A stretch of 58,415 bases of DNA from an uncultured Fusobacterium sp. (lineage in GTDB: Bacteria > Fusobacteriota > Fusobacteriia > Fusobacteriales > Fusobacteriaceae). Position 1 is the first letter of the stretch; each line of letters opens with the position of its first letter. Under the pieces are notes generated by a model. It was not told where the DNA came from. It did no database searches and saw only the letters and a list, made by a program, of their open reading frames with translations. Below, piece by piece: positions 7,950 through 17,177 of this stretch. The DNA lies in NCBI RefSeq assembly GCF_905200055.1, contig NZ_CAJKIS010000012.1, forward strand, positions 1 through 58,415. The letters are read 5' to 3'. The translations under genes were made by a program, and so were the position numbers.

Positions 7950-9077
7950 TTAATCTATTAAATTTTTTTGTAAAATTATATTTCCTTCAATATCTTTAAT
8001 AATAAAATATCCATCTTCAAAAGAACCATAAGAGTGAGGAGAATTTTCTTTAGGTAGAGTGATTGAACCGGGATTTAAAAATAGCTTTCCATCATTTTCA
8101 AATATTATTGGTATATGAAAATGTCCATAAACTAGAATATCACCATCTTCAAGAGGTAGAGGATTATCTTTATTATAAATATGCCCATGAGTAATAAAAA
8201 TTTTTCTATTATTCCAAAATAGAAGATGGTAGTCACTCATAATAGGAAAGTTAAGCATCATTTGATCAACTTCGCTATCACAATTTCCCCTTACAGCTAT
8301 AATTTTGTTCTTATAATTATTTAATAATTCAATAACTTCTTTGGGATTATAACCCTCAGGAATAGGGTTTCTAGGTCCGTGATAAAGCTCATCTCCTAAA
8401 AGAATAAGTTTATCATAATTTTCTTTTTCAAAAATATCTAAAACTTTTTTTAAATATACAGGAGAGCCATGTATATCTGAAATTACTAATAGTTTCATTT
8501 TCCCTCCAAAATCTATATAAAGCTTATTTTCTTTGATGAATTCTAAAACCTTTTTAGGAAGAAATTCACTAGTATCTTCTTCGTTTTTTAATTTTCCTCT
8601 TACTAAAGTGGATGAAACATTAAAGAGAGGACTATTTAAATAAATTAGGTTTTTATCTTGTAGTAAACTTTTATACCCTTTTCTCTTTAATACTACTACC
8701 TTACTTTTTTCAAGAATTTTTTTGTAATCTTTCCATTGAGAAAAATAATCAGCAGAATCTTCACCTATAATTTCAAAAAATTCGTTTTCTTCTCCATAAA
8801 GTTTTTGAATTTTTTTTAAAGTATCTATTGTATAAGAAATAGAAGTATTTTTAATTTCTATATCAGATATTTCAATATTTTTATGCTTTTCAAAAGCAAG
8901 TTGACACATTTTAAGCCTATACTCTCCAGATACTAGATTATTTTCTCTGTGAGAAGGAGTTCCAACAGGAATAATTAATATTTTATCTAACTTTAAATTT
9001 TCTAGTACATAGGTAGCAATTTTAACATGGCCAAAGTGTATAGGATTAAAACTTCCCCCATAAATACCAATTTTCAT
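7950..9077 (-). CDS. nadD: NadD (nicotinate-nucleotide adenylyltransferase) fused to YfcE-type phosphodiesterase
   Basis: One frame of 375 residues holding two enzymes. Residues 1-187 are NadD: GGSFNPIHFGHVKIA with the HxGH nucleotidyltransferase motif, and SSTLVR near the end; it makes deamido-NAD from nicotinate mononucleotide. Residues 194-375 are a YfcE/MJ0936-type metallophosphoesterase: ISDIHGS, LGDELYHGPRNPIPEGY, AVRGNCDSE, THGHIY, YGHFHIP. The linker is only IDFGGK. An SD-like GGAGGG sits just before Met194 (ATG at 8496-8498), so the phosphodiesterase may also be made alone. This looks like loss of the nadD stop codon between formerly separate genes. It lies 3 bp after the PTS IIA-like gene and is followed by a terminator. 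Confidence 0.9.
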   Translation of the reverse strand: MKIGIYGGSFNPIHFGHVKIATYVLENLKLDKILIIPVGTPSHRENNLVSGEYRLKMCQLAFEKHKNIEISDIEIKNTSISYTIDTLKKIQKLYGEENEFFEIIGEDSADYFSQWKDYKKILEKSKVVVLKRKGYKSLLQDKNLIYLNSPLFNVSSTLVRGKLKNEEDTSEFLPKKVLEFIKENKLYIDFGGKMKLLVISDIHGSPVYLKKVLDIFEKENYDKLILLGDELYHGPRNPIPEGYNPKEVIELLNNYKNKIIAVRGNCDSEVDQMMLNFPIMSDYHLLFWNNRKIFITHGHIYNKDNPLPLEDGDILVYGHFHIPIIFENDGKLFLNPGSITLPKENSPHSYGSFEDGYFIIKDIEGNIILQKNLID

Positions 9078-9080
9078 TTT

Positions 9081-9533
9081 TTATTTATTCAACTCCGCAA
9101 TAGCTTCAATTAGCTCTTGTTGATTTGATGCTTCTAGAAGAGTATTTCTTGATTCTGTATTTCTAAAAGTTCTCATAAGAGTTCCTACAAGAGATAGATA
9201 CTCTGCTCCTTGACTCTTAGGAGCTCCTAACATCACTAATAATTTTACACTTTCACCATCAAGGGAATTAAAATTGATAGGTTCTTTTAAAAGAGCTACA
9301 GCAACTACAATTTTTTTTATATTTTCACATCTAGCATGTGGAAGAGCTATTCCAAGCCCTATACCAGTACTACCTACTTTTTCACGATTAAGTATATTTT
9401 CTAAAAAATCCTCTTTATTAGAAAGAGCATCACTATTTTCTCCAATTAAATCAACCATTATCTTTAAAATCTCTTCTTTAGTATGTTTTCCATCAATTAC
9501 AGTGATAAGTTTATTATTAAAATATTCAAGCAT
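9081..9533 (-). CDS. PTS EIIA domain protein, fructose/PtsN type
   Basis: 150 residues forming a single EIIA domain of the fructose-mannitol/PtsN family. TGIGLGIALPHARCENI contains the phosphorylatable His66 in the PHAR motif. No EIIB, EIIC, HPr or sugar gene is next to it, so a regulatory PtsN-like role is more likely than sugar uptake, though that is inference. It sits between an unknown gene (11 bp) and nadD-yfcE (3 bp) in the smc-lpxK operon. In proteobacteria ptsN lies near envelope genes, a loosely similar setting. Confidence 0.85.
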   Translation of the reverse strand: MLEYFNNKLITVIDGKHTKEEILKIMVDLIGENSDALSNKEDFLENILNREKVGSTGIGLGIALPHARCENIKKIVVAVALLKEPINFNSLDGESVKLLVMLGAPKSQGAEYLSLVGTLMRTFRNTESRNTLLEASNQQELIEAIAELNK

Positions 9534-9544
9534 AATTTTTCCCC

Positions 9545-10354
9545 CTATAGAAAAACAGATAGTAGATATTTTTCTGTACTATTCAAAGATGTCACTTTTT
9601 TTAGTGTAGTTAATTCATTTTTTATTTTTTGAATAAATCTGTTTTGATAATTAAGCTCTAATTCTTCAAGAGCTAGTAATGAAGATAAAGCTCCAAGCCC
9701 TTCTTTACTATTTAAGATATTCTCGTTAGCTAATAAAAATTCTTTTAAGTTAAAAGAACTGTTTTCTTCAATTTCTGTAGTTTCATAGAAATAAAAGTTA
9801 TCTCTATATTTAGTTAAGAAAGATATAACTAAGTAGAATAGATTTTCGTCATACTCTTGATTATTCATAAGTTTTTTAAATGATAATACAACAAGAGGTT
9901 TTAAACTTTTTAAATCTCCCATTAAACTAAATAGTAGAACAGTTTTAAAAAATTCATTTCTATTTCTTAAAAATAGTTCTTTCCCATATTTTAAAGCAAA
10001 CTCTAATCCGCCATTAGTTAGAGTCTTTAATAGATTTTCTTTCAATTTCTTTTCATCGACATTTGATAATCTATTTATTTTACCTATTTTGCATCTCTCT
10101 TTTAAATCTGCTTTTTCAAAAATATTTTCTATTAATAATTCATTGTCGTTACAATATGTAAAAAATGGAATAATTAGGTTGTTATCTTTTCTTTTTAATT
10201 CTCCATTTTCATTGATAGTAAAGTATGCTCTCTTATCCAGTATAGGAGCAAAGGCTGATAAAGTCTTAATTTTTCCATTTTCCTCTAAGAGAGAAAGTAG
10301 ATAATTTTTATCATTCTCCTTTATTATAGAAATCATTTTATCATCAGTTATCAT
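9545..10354 (-). CDS. hypothetical protein of the lpxK operon
   Basis: 269 residues, not recognised. No signal peptide, membrane segment or catalytic motif is apparent. The N-terminal 80 residues look mixed alpha/beta; the remainder is leucine-rich and largely helical (for example EFFKTVLLFSLMGDLKSLKP and EGLGALSSLLALEELEL), reminiscent of helical repeat proteins. Its start codon overlaps the lpxK stop by 4 bp (ATGA), so the two are translationally coupled. The conserved operon position suggests a fusobacterial protein tied to the envelope or to the following PTS-like regulator, but no function can be assigned. Confidence 0.8.
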   Translation of the reverse strand: MITDDKMISIIKENDKNYLLSLLEENGKIKTLSAFAPILDKRAYFTINENGELKRKDNNLIIPFFTYCNDNELLIENIFEKADLKERCKIGKINRLSNVDEKKLKENLLKTLTNGGLEFALKYGKELFLRNRNEFFKTVLLFSLMGDLKSLKPLVVLSFKKLMNNQEYDENLFYLVISFLTKYRDNFYFYETTEIEENSSFNLKEFLLANENILNSKEGLGALSSLLALEELELNYQNRFIQKIKNELTTLKKVTSLNSTEKYLLSVFL

Positions 10355-11370
10355 TTTTTAATTTCCTCCAAATCTTTTAAACTGTTATCTTCCAATAGAG
10401 TAAACTCTATCTTTAACACAAATAGATTATTAATAGATAGATCACTTGGAAGTTTTACCAAATCTTTCTCAGTTGTAATTATATAAGAAGCTTGCATACT
10501 TTCTGCACGTTTTTGAATAAGTTCAATATCTTTTTTCTTAAAATTATGGTGATCCATAAAATCTACTCTTTCAATATAAGAAGGCTCTAAAGATATTACT
10601 GTTTTTTCAAAGTTAAGAGGATTTGCAAGACCTGAAAAAAGTAGAACTCTCTTGTCTTTTATCCAAAATAGAGGTTTAGCATTTCCTTTTAGATCACAAA
10701 GAGATGTAACTCCATGTTTTGCTGTGGAAACCTCTTTATTCAATTTTTTCTTTAAATATTTTTTTATTCTTTCAACTTCTCTTTCACTTACTAAATCTGA
10801 TTTTGTAATTATGAATTCACTAGCTCTTTTAGCAGCTTTTTTAAAATCTTCTCTCAACATTCCCAAAGGAAGAAGTTGTCCCCAACCAAAAGGGTTAGTA
10901 GCATCAATAAGAACTATATCTCTGTTACGCCCTAATTTTCTATGTTGAAAACCATCATCAAGAATAATAGTGTCTACATTGAAGTGTTTCTTAGCAAAAA
11001 GACACCCTTTATATCTATTAGAACTTACAATTATTGGTATCTTATGAAGGTTGAGAGCATGTAAAAATGGCTCATCTCCACTCTCTCGAGTAGTGGCAAA
11101 AATCTCTCTTCCATCACTTACTAAAAGAGGTTCTCTCTTTCTCTTTCCTCGATATCCTCTAGAAACTACTGCAACCTTTCGCCCCATCTTTTGTAATCTT
11201 TTTGAAAAATATTGAACAGCAGGGGTTTTACCAGTACCCCCTACAGTAATATTTCCTATGCATATTACTTCAACTCCTGGAACTCTCTTTACTCTAAAGA
11301 TTCCTTTATCATAAAGAAAGTTTCGCAAGGAAGTAATTAAATAATATATAAACGATAATATTCTCATCAT
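10351..11370 (-). CDS. lpxK: tetraacyldisaccharide 4'-kinase
   Basis: 339 residues. Phosphorylates the 4' position of the lipid A disaccharide at the inner membrane. A hydrophobic N-terminus (ILSFIYYLITSLRNFLY) is the expected membrane-contacting helix. CIGNITVGGTGKTPAVQYF holds the Walker A motif at residues 44-50, and TIILDDGFQHRKL is the family DDGFQH motif. A stretch of KAAKRASEFIITKSD is the usual second nucleotide-site region. The protein shows that the organism makes lipid A. It follows smc after 80 bp and overlaps the next gene by 4 bp. Two adjacent ATG codons (11370 and 11367) are possible starts. Confidence 0.95.
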   Translation of the reverse strand: MMRILSFIYYLITSLRNFLYDKGIFRVKRVPGVEVICIGNITVGGTGKTPAVQYFSKRLQKMGRKVAVVSRGYRGKRKREPLLVSDGREIFATTRESGDEPFLHALNLHKIPIIVSSNRYKGCLFAKKHFNVDTIILDDGFQHRKLGRNRDIVLIDATNPFGWGQLLPLGMLREDFKKAAKRASEFIITKSDLVSEREVERIKKYLKKKLNKEVSTAKHGVTSLCDLKGNAKPLFWIKDKRVLLFSGLANPLNFEKTVISLEPSYIERVDFMDHHNFKKKDIELIQKRAESMQASYIITTEKDLVKLPSDLSINNLFVLKIEFTLLEDNSLKDLEEIKK

Positions 11371-11444
11371 TACCCCTTAACATCTTTTTTATCCTGTCTT
11401 TTTATTTTACCTCTATATTTAAAAAAATCAAAGTTTTTTTTCAT
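11370..11444 (-). CDS. possible 24-residue basic peptide between smc and lpxK
   Basis: A short frame that fills the smc-lpxK gap: it begins 6 bp after the smc stop and its TAA shares one base with the first lpxK ATG. The peptide is very basic (10 Lys/Arg of 24). There is no clear SD, so it would rely on coupling to smc, and it could equally be chance in AT-rich DNA. Listed because its exact fit between the two genes is typical of coupled translation. Confidence 0.2.
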   Translation of the reverse strand: MKKNFDFFKYRGKIKRQDKKDVKG

Positions 11445-11450
11445 AAAAAT

Positions 11451-14400
11451 TTAAAATTTAACAGGAACAATCTTGGAAATACCAATTTCTTTGTTCATAG
11501 TTACACCAAAAATAGTTTCAGACTCTCTCATAGTATCTTTGTTATGGGTAATTAATATAAATTGAGATCTGTCTGTAAACTCTTTTAATTTTCCTATTAA
11601 TTTTCTAGTGTTTTTTTCATCTAATGCAGCTTCAATTTCATCAAGGAAAGTAAATGGACTAGGTTTGTACATAAAGATAGCCATTATAAAAGCTATTGCA
11701 ACCATAGATTTTTCTCCACCTGATAGAAGAGAAAGAGTCTGTCTTTTTTTATTACCAAATTTTACAAAGATTTCAACACCACAATTATCAAAATCTTCAG
11801 AATTATTGATTAAAAGTTTTCCTTCAGAGTTATTTAATGTTTCTCTACACATTTGATTGAAGTTTCTGTCAATTTCATTATAAGCCTTGAAGAATCTTTT
11901 GTGAATAGTATCATCAATCTCAATAATCAAGTTTGAAAGAACATTTTTTCCTTTTATTAAATCCTCTTTTTGTGAAGTTAAAAATACAAATTTTTGATTT
12001 AACTCTTTAAATTCTTCAATAGCTAAAAGGTTTACAGCTTGGAAATTTTTTAATCTATTCTCTAGTAATCTTAACTTTTCTTTTAACTCTTTAATCTGAG
12101 AAAAATCAATTTCAATAGTGACAACTTCAGTTAAATTAGCTAAAGACTCTTCTAATTTTTCAATCTCTTTTCTATTTCTTTCTAAGCTTTCCTCAACTCT
12201 ATTAAAACTATCTTTTTTATGAAGAAGATAACTTTCAGTTTCTTTTCTACTTTTATTTAACTCTCTCTCTTCATTACTAAGAGTTTCAAAGTTAGATTTT
12301 CTATTTGAAACTTCACTATTTTCACTTTCATATTTTGCTATTTTTTCATTAACTTCTCTTTGAAGAGCCTCTCCATTTTTAGTTAAATCTTCAATCTCTT
12401 TTTCAAGGAAAAGTATTTTTTCTTCCATATGCTTTTTATCTTCTAAGATAGATTCTTTCTCTTTTCTTTCTCTTTCTAATTCACGATCTACCTGTCCAAC
12501 TTTATCTTGGCTATTCATATAGAGAATTCTAACATCAGAAAATTGATTTTTCTTCTCTTCAATGATAGAGTTCAGATTATTTATCTCTTTTCCCTCTTTT
12601 TCTTCATCTAATTTAATTTCAGAGATAACTTGCTCTATTTTTTCTCTCTCATTTTTAGAGTTTGTTATTCTTTTTTCAAATTCATTACTATATTTTTCTT
12701 CTTCTTCTAATTCAACTTTAACAATACGTCTGTCTTTTTCAATTCTCTCTTTTTTCAAAATATAATCATTGTATAACTCTTCAGCTAATTTTAGTTGTTT
12801 TCTTGTTCCATCTTCTAATGAATCAATTTTATCAATTTCATTTTCAAATTTTTCTAAAGTTTTACTTAGATTATTTTGCTCTGCTACACTATTTTTTATA
12901 GTTTCTTGTAATTTAGAAACAGTTTCTTTTAAAGTTCTAATCTCTTTCTTTCTTTCAAAAATTTGATTAGCTGTTGAATTTCCAGAATCTCCCCCAGTAA
13001 TTCTTCCTCTTGAACTTAAAAGTTCTCCACTTAAAGTTACTATATTTCCCATAAAACTACTGCTTTTTACAATCTTTAAAGCAGTATCAATATTATCTAC
13101 AACTAAAAGATTTCCAAGAACAAAGTCTACAACAATTTTGTATCTATCTTGAGTTTGTACCAATTCAGAAGCACGTCCAATCACTCCAGGAATATTGATA
13201 TTTAACTCTTTTTTAGGAGAAACTTTAATTGTATCTAGGGCTAAGAAAGAAGCTTTTCCAGCTTTTCTCTCTTTTAAAAGTGAAATAGCTTTTTTGGCAG
13301 TTTCTCCACTATCAACTATAATATCTTGAATGTTTCCAGGTACTCCAGCCTCAATAGCCTTTTCAAATTTTTCAGGAACAGATATTAAGGAGATAAATAC
13401 TCCTTCAACACCAGGTAGTTTACTATTTAAAACTTCTTTAACTCCTTTAAAAAATCCTTCATTATTCTCTTCCATTCTTAAAAGAGATTGAAGTTTAGCT
13501 GAAAATCTTTTTTCATCATACTCAGAGCTTCTTAAAATTTCTGACAATCTATTACTCTGTTGGCTAATCTTGCTTATCTCCTCTTCTAAGAATTGTCCTC
13601 TTTTTTCAATTTCTATTAATTTTTTTTCTTTACTATCTTTATCATTCCCAGCTTTTTCAATATCTTTTAAAATTAAATTTAATTTATTATCATAAGATTC
13701 TAACTCTGCTTTTAAATTAGTTACCTTAGAGTTACTTCCCTTAATTCTTCTACTAGAAGTTTCTATCTCATTTAAGAGTTTCATCTTTTCTATCTCAAGT
13801 TCCATAACTCTCTTTTTCTTTAGCTCTATTCCAATTTCTAGTTCTTTTTTTGAGTTAGTTAGATTTTTTACCTCTTCTTCAAATTTGATATTTTCCTTAG
13901 CAAGCTCTTCAATTTTTGATTTTAGTTCATCTTTTTCTTTAATAAGTGAATTTAAAAGAGTTTCTTTTTCATTTAATTTTAAACTACTATTTTTAACCCT
14001 TTCATATCTATCTTCAAGTTCTCTCTTATATCCAATAGCTCTTTCACTTATTTTAACTTTTTCTCTCTCTTTAATTTCAATATCATTTTTCAACTCTTGA
14101 TTTTTACTGCTTATCTCTTCAATCTCTTTTTTTAGTTGAAGTTTCTCTCTATCAATAGTTTCTAATCTTTTTTCAATTTTATTAAATTCATCTTCAAATC
14201 TATTAATTTCATGGATAAGATTTTCTTTAAGTTGATTTTCATCCTTTAATATATTCTTTCTATCATTATATTCAGCACTATAAATTCCCTTTGCAAGAGT
14301 ATCTTTCTCATCTTTTAAGTTAAGATATTCTTGAGCTTTACCAGCTTGTTTTTCAACTCTATCTCTATTTTCTCCAACTTCATTTAAAACTAAATCTATT

Positions 14401-14969
14401 TTTTCTAATTCCATCTCAACATTGGATAAATTTTTAGATGCTTCATTTTTCTTTTGTTGGAATTTTTTTATTCCAGCAGCCTCTTCAATAATCCCTTTTA
14501 TCTCTTTAGAAGATGAACCTATAATACGTTCAACCTTTCCTTGTCCAATTACAGAGTAAGCACTTTTTCCAACTCCAGTATCTAGAAAAAGATTCCCTAT
14601 ATCTTTTAATCTAGTTTTTACATCGTTTATATAATACTCATTTTCTCCATTTACATAGATTTTTCTAGTTATTTTAATTTCATTATTTTCTATTGGAAGA
14701 AAAGAATCGCTATTATCAATAAAAAGAGAAACTTCAGCAGAGTTCATAGGTTTTTTATCTTTTCCACCAGAAAAAATAATATCTGCACTCTCCTTAGCTC
14801 TTATATTTTTATATGATTGTTCCCCTAATACCCATAATACAGCATCAAGGATATTTGATTTTCCACTTCCATTAGGTCCTACAATAGATGTAATCCCTTT
14901 ATTAAACTCTATATAAACTTTTTCTCCAAAAGACTTAAATCCAAAAATCTCAACTGCTTTTAAATACAT
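11451..14969 (-). CDS. smc: chromosome segregation ATPase SMC
   Basis: 1172 residues, normal for bacterial SMC. Walker A GPNGSGKSN lies at 31-39. Long coiled coils rich in Glu/Lys run from about 170 to 490 and 660 to 1000. The hinge lies between (about 500-640, including EGVFISLISVPEKFEKAIEAG and GEAIL-type glycines such as GELLSSRGRITGG). The C-terminal head holds the signature LSGGEKSMVAIAF and Walker B FTFLDEIEAALDE. With ScpA/ScpB it organises the nucleoid; those partners are not in this window. The gene is the first of the operon running to 7950 and is divergent from the S9 peptidase gene. Confidence 0.96.
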   Translation of the reverse strand: MYLKAVEIFGFKSFGEKVYIEFNKGITSIVGPNGSGKSNILDAVLWVLGEQSYKNIRAKESADIIFSGGKDKKPMNSAEVSLFIDNSDSFLPIENNEIKITRKIYVNGENEYYINDVKTRLKDIGNLFLDTGVGKSAYSVIGQGKVERIIGSSSKEIKGIIEEAAGIKKFQQKKNEASKNLSNVEMELEKIDLVLNEVGENRDRVEKQAGKAQEYLNLKDEKDTLAKGIYSAEYNDRKNILKDENQLKENLIHEINRFEDEFNKIEKRLETIDREKLQLKKEIEEISSKNQELKNDIEIKEREKVKISERAIGYKRELEDRYERVKNSSLKLNEKETLLNSLIKEKDELKSKIEELAKENIKFEEEVKNLTNSKKELEIGIELKKKRVMELEIEKMKLLNEIETSSRRIKGSNSKVTNLKAELESYDNKLNLILKDIEKAGNDKDSKEKKLIEIEKRGQFLEEEISKISQQSNRLSEILRSSEYDEKRFSAKLQSLLRMEENNEGFFKGVKEVLNSKLPGVEGVFISLISVPEKFEKAIEAGVPGNIQDIIVDSGETAKKAISLLKERKAGKASFLALDTIKVSPKKELNINIPGVIGRASELVQTQDRYKIVVDFVLGNLLVVDNIDTALKIVKSSSFMGNIVTLSGELLSSRGRITGGDSGNSTANQIFERKKEIRTLKETVSKLQETIKNSVAEQNNLSKTLEKFENEIDKIDSLEDGTRKQLKLAEELYNDYILKKERIEKDRRIVKVELEEEEKYSNEFEKRITNSKNEREKIEQVISEIKLDEEKEGKEINNLNSIIEEKKNQFSDVRILYMNSQDKVGQVDRELERERKEKESILEDKKHMEEKILFLEKEIEDLTKNGEALQREVNEKIAKYESENSEVSNRKSNFETLSNEERELNKSRKETESYLLHKKDSFNRVEESLERNRKEIEKLEESLANLTEVVTIEIDFSQIKELKEKLRLLENRLKNFQAVNLLAIEEFKELNQKFVFLTSQKEDLIKGKNVLSNLIIEIDDTIHKRFFKAYNEIDRNFNQMCRETLNNSEGKLLINNSEDFDNCGVEIFVKFGNKKRQTLSLLSGGEKSMVAIAFIMAIFMYKPSPFTFLDEIEAALDEKNTRKLIGKLKEFTDRSQFILITHNKDTMRESETIFGVTMNKEIGISKIVPVKF

Positions 14970-15081
14970 TCTTGTTCTCCTATAAGTAATTTTATATTAT
15001 TTTACAATTAGATTATAACTTAATTTTGTAAAAATAGAAAATTAAAAATTTTTTTACTTTATAGAAAAGTTTAGAAAAGAA

Positions 15082-15110
15082 TTGTAATATATATATCTAT
15101 AAGCTATAAT
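15082..15110 (+). promoter_or_regulatory. promoter for the S9 peptidase gene
   Basis: TTGTAA (15082-15087), a 17-bp spacer and TATAAT (15105-15110), 43 bp upstream of the start codon. Confidence 0.6.
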
Positions 15111-15153
15111 TAAAATTAGCAGAACAAAGAATAAAACTATAAGGGGGACAGTT

Positions 15154-17136
15154 ATGGAAAATTTAGAATTAAAAGATTTTTTAGATTACAAATTTATTTC
15201 TAATCTTGAAATTTCACCAAATGGAGCAAAAACAGGATTTATAGTACACAAGGCTGATTATGATAATAATAATTATCAATCAAACATTTGGCTTTTAGAC
15301 AATACTACAAAAGAATACAGTAAATTAACTGGACTTAATGAAGAAAGATCATTTTTATGGTTAAATGATTCAACTATTTTATTCCCAGCTACTAGAGATA
15401 AAAAGATAAATGAAAAAGTAAGTCAAGGAGAAACTTGGACTTCATATTATGCTATAAAAATTAATGGTGGAGAAGCTGAAAAATATATGGATATTCCTTT
15501 GACAGTTACAGCTATAAAAGCTATAGATGAGGATAATTTCATATTAACAGCTAAATATGATAATTATAGAACTGATATAAACTCTTTAACTGGAGAAGAG
15601 AGAGCAGAAGCAGTTAAAAAATTCCAAGAGAATAAAGATTATGAAGTATTAGATGAAATTCCTTTCTGGAGCAATGGTGGTGGATTTACAAATAAGAAAA
15701 GAAATAGAATCTATCTATACAATAGAGCAGAGAAAAAAGCTACACCTGTAACTTCTGAATTGATGGCAGTAACTTATTTCTCATATAAAGATGGAAAAAT
15801 CCTTTATGTTGGAAATGAATATGAAGGAAAAATGGAACAAAGAGAGGGAATCTATTGTTATGATATAGCAAGTGGAAAAACTGAAACTTTATTACCTAAA
15901 AAAGATTTTAGAGTAAGTTTTGCTGAATTTATAGGAGATACAGTAATTTGTTCTTTAAATGATTGTAAAGAGTATGGATTAAACCAAAACCCAAGTTTTT
16001 ATACTTTAAAAGATGGAGAAGCAGTTCTGTTGAAAAAACATGATACTTGGATGTTAAATACAGTTGGAAGCGATTGTAAATATGGTGGTGGAAAAGGTTA
16101 TAGAGTAGTAGATAATAAACTTTACTTCCCTACAACTGTAAATAAAGATGCTTTCTTAAATAGTATAGATCTTGAAGGAAATGAAGAAGTTCTTACAAAA
16201 GCAAATGGTACAGTAGATGTTTATGATGTATATGATGGAAAAATTGTTTTTGCAGGACTTAGAGGACTAAGATTACAAGAGATTTATGATGTAGTAGGAG
16301 AAGAGGAAGTTCAACTAACTAAATTTAATGAAAATGTTTACAATGATAAGAAATTAGCATTCCCAGAAAAATGTAACTTTATAAATGATGCTGGAATGGA
16401 GATTGAAGGTTGGGTATTAAAACCTACAGATTATGAAGAAGGAAAAACTTATCCAGCTATCTTAGATATTCATGGTGGACCAAAAACAGTTTATGGAGAA
16501 GTATTCTACCATGAGATGCAAGTATGGGCAAACATGGGATATTTCGTGTTCTTCTGTAATCCAAGAGGTGGAGATGGAAGAGGAAATGCCTTTGCAGATA
16601 TTAGAGGAAAATATGGAACTGTAGATTATGATGATCTAATGAAATTTACAGATGTAGTATTAGAAAAATATCCAATAAAAGCTGACAGAGTTGGAGTAAC
16701 TGGTGGATCATATGGTGGATTTATGACAAACTGGATAATTGGACATACTGATAGATTTAGATGTGCAGCTTCTCAAAGAAGTATAGCAAACTGGATATCT
16801 AAATTTGGAACAACAGATATAGGATACTATTTTAATGCAGATCAAAATGCTTCAAGTCCTTGGGTAGAGCATGATAAATTATGGTGGCATTCTCCAATGA
16901 AATATGCAGATAAAGTTAAGACGCCGACACTATTTATTCATTCAGAAGAGGATTATAGATGTTGGTTAGCAGAGGGAATTCAAATGTTTACTTCATTAAA
17001 ATATCATGGAGTAGAAGCAAGACTTTGTATGTTTAGAGGAGAAAATCATGAACTTTCAAGAAGTGGAAAACCTAAACATAGAGTTAGAAGACTTGAAGAG
17101 ATGACTAACTGGTTTGAAAAATATTTAAAAGATTAA
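15154..17136 (+). CDS. S9 family peptidase (acylaminoacyl-peptidase type)
   Basis: 660 residues, cytosolic with no signal peptide. The N-terminal 400 residues form the beta-propeller that limits access to short peptides (repeated strand blocks such as NIWLLDNTTKEYSKL and IYCYDIASGKTETLL). The C-terminal alpha/beta hydrolase has the nucleophile in GVTGGSYGGFMTNW (Ser519), the acid in HSEEDYRCW (Asp600) and His632 in RGENHELSRSG. It should cleave residues from peptide N-termini, which suits an organism that lives on amino acids. SD AAGGGGG precedes the ATG. Monocistronic, with its own promoter and terminator. Confidence 0.93.
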   Translation: MENLELKDFLDYKFISNLEISPNGAKTGFIVHKADYDNNNYQSNIWLLDNTTKEYSKLTGLNEERSFLWLNDSTILFPATRDKKINEKVSQGETWTSYYAIKINGGEAEKYMDIPLTVTAIKAIDEDNFILTAKYDNYRTDINSLTGEERAEAVKKFQENKDYEVLDEIPFWSNGGGFTNKKRNRIYLYNRAEKKATPVTSELMAVTYFSYKDGKILYVGNEYEGKMEQREGIYCYDIASGKTETLLPKKDFRVSFAEFIGDTVICSLNDCKEYGLNQNPSFYTLKDGEAVLLKKHDTWMLNTVGSDCKYGGGKGYRVVDNKLYFPTTVNKDAFLNSIDLEGNEEVLTKANGTVDVYDVYDGKIVFAGLRGLRLQEIYDVVGEEEVQLTKFNENVYNDKKLAFPEKCNFINDAGMEIEGWVLKPTDYEEGKTYPAILDIHGGPKTVYGEVFYHEMQVWANMGYFVFFCNPRGGDGRGNAFADIRGKYGTVDYDDLMKFTDVVLEKYPIKADRVGVTGGSYGGFMTNWIIGHTDRFRCAASQRSIANWISKFGTTDIGYYFNADQNASSPWVEHDKLWWHSPMKYADKVKTPTLFIHSEEDYRCWLAEGIQMFTSLKYHGVEARLCMFRGENHELSRSGKPKHRVRRLEEMTNWFEKYLKD

Positions 17137-17146
17137 TAGAAAATAT

Positions 17147-17177
17147 AAAAGCTCCCTAGTTTGGGAGCTTTTGTTTT
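17147..17177 (+). terminator. bidirectional terminator
   Basis: AAAAGCTCCC and GGGAGCTTTT form a 10-bp stem with a 6-base loop between the convergent S9 peptidase and YwaF-type genes; T-rich on both strands. Confidence 0.85.
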
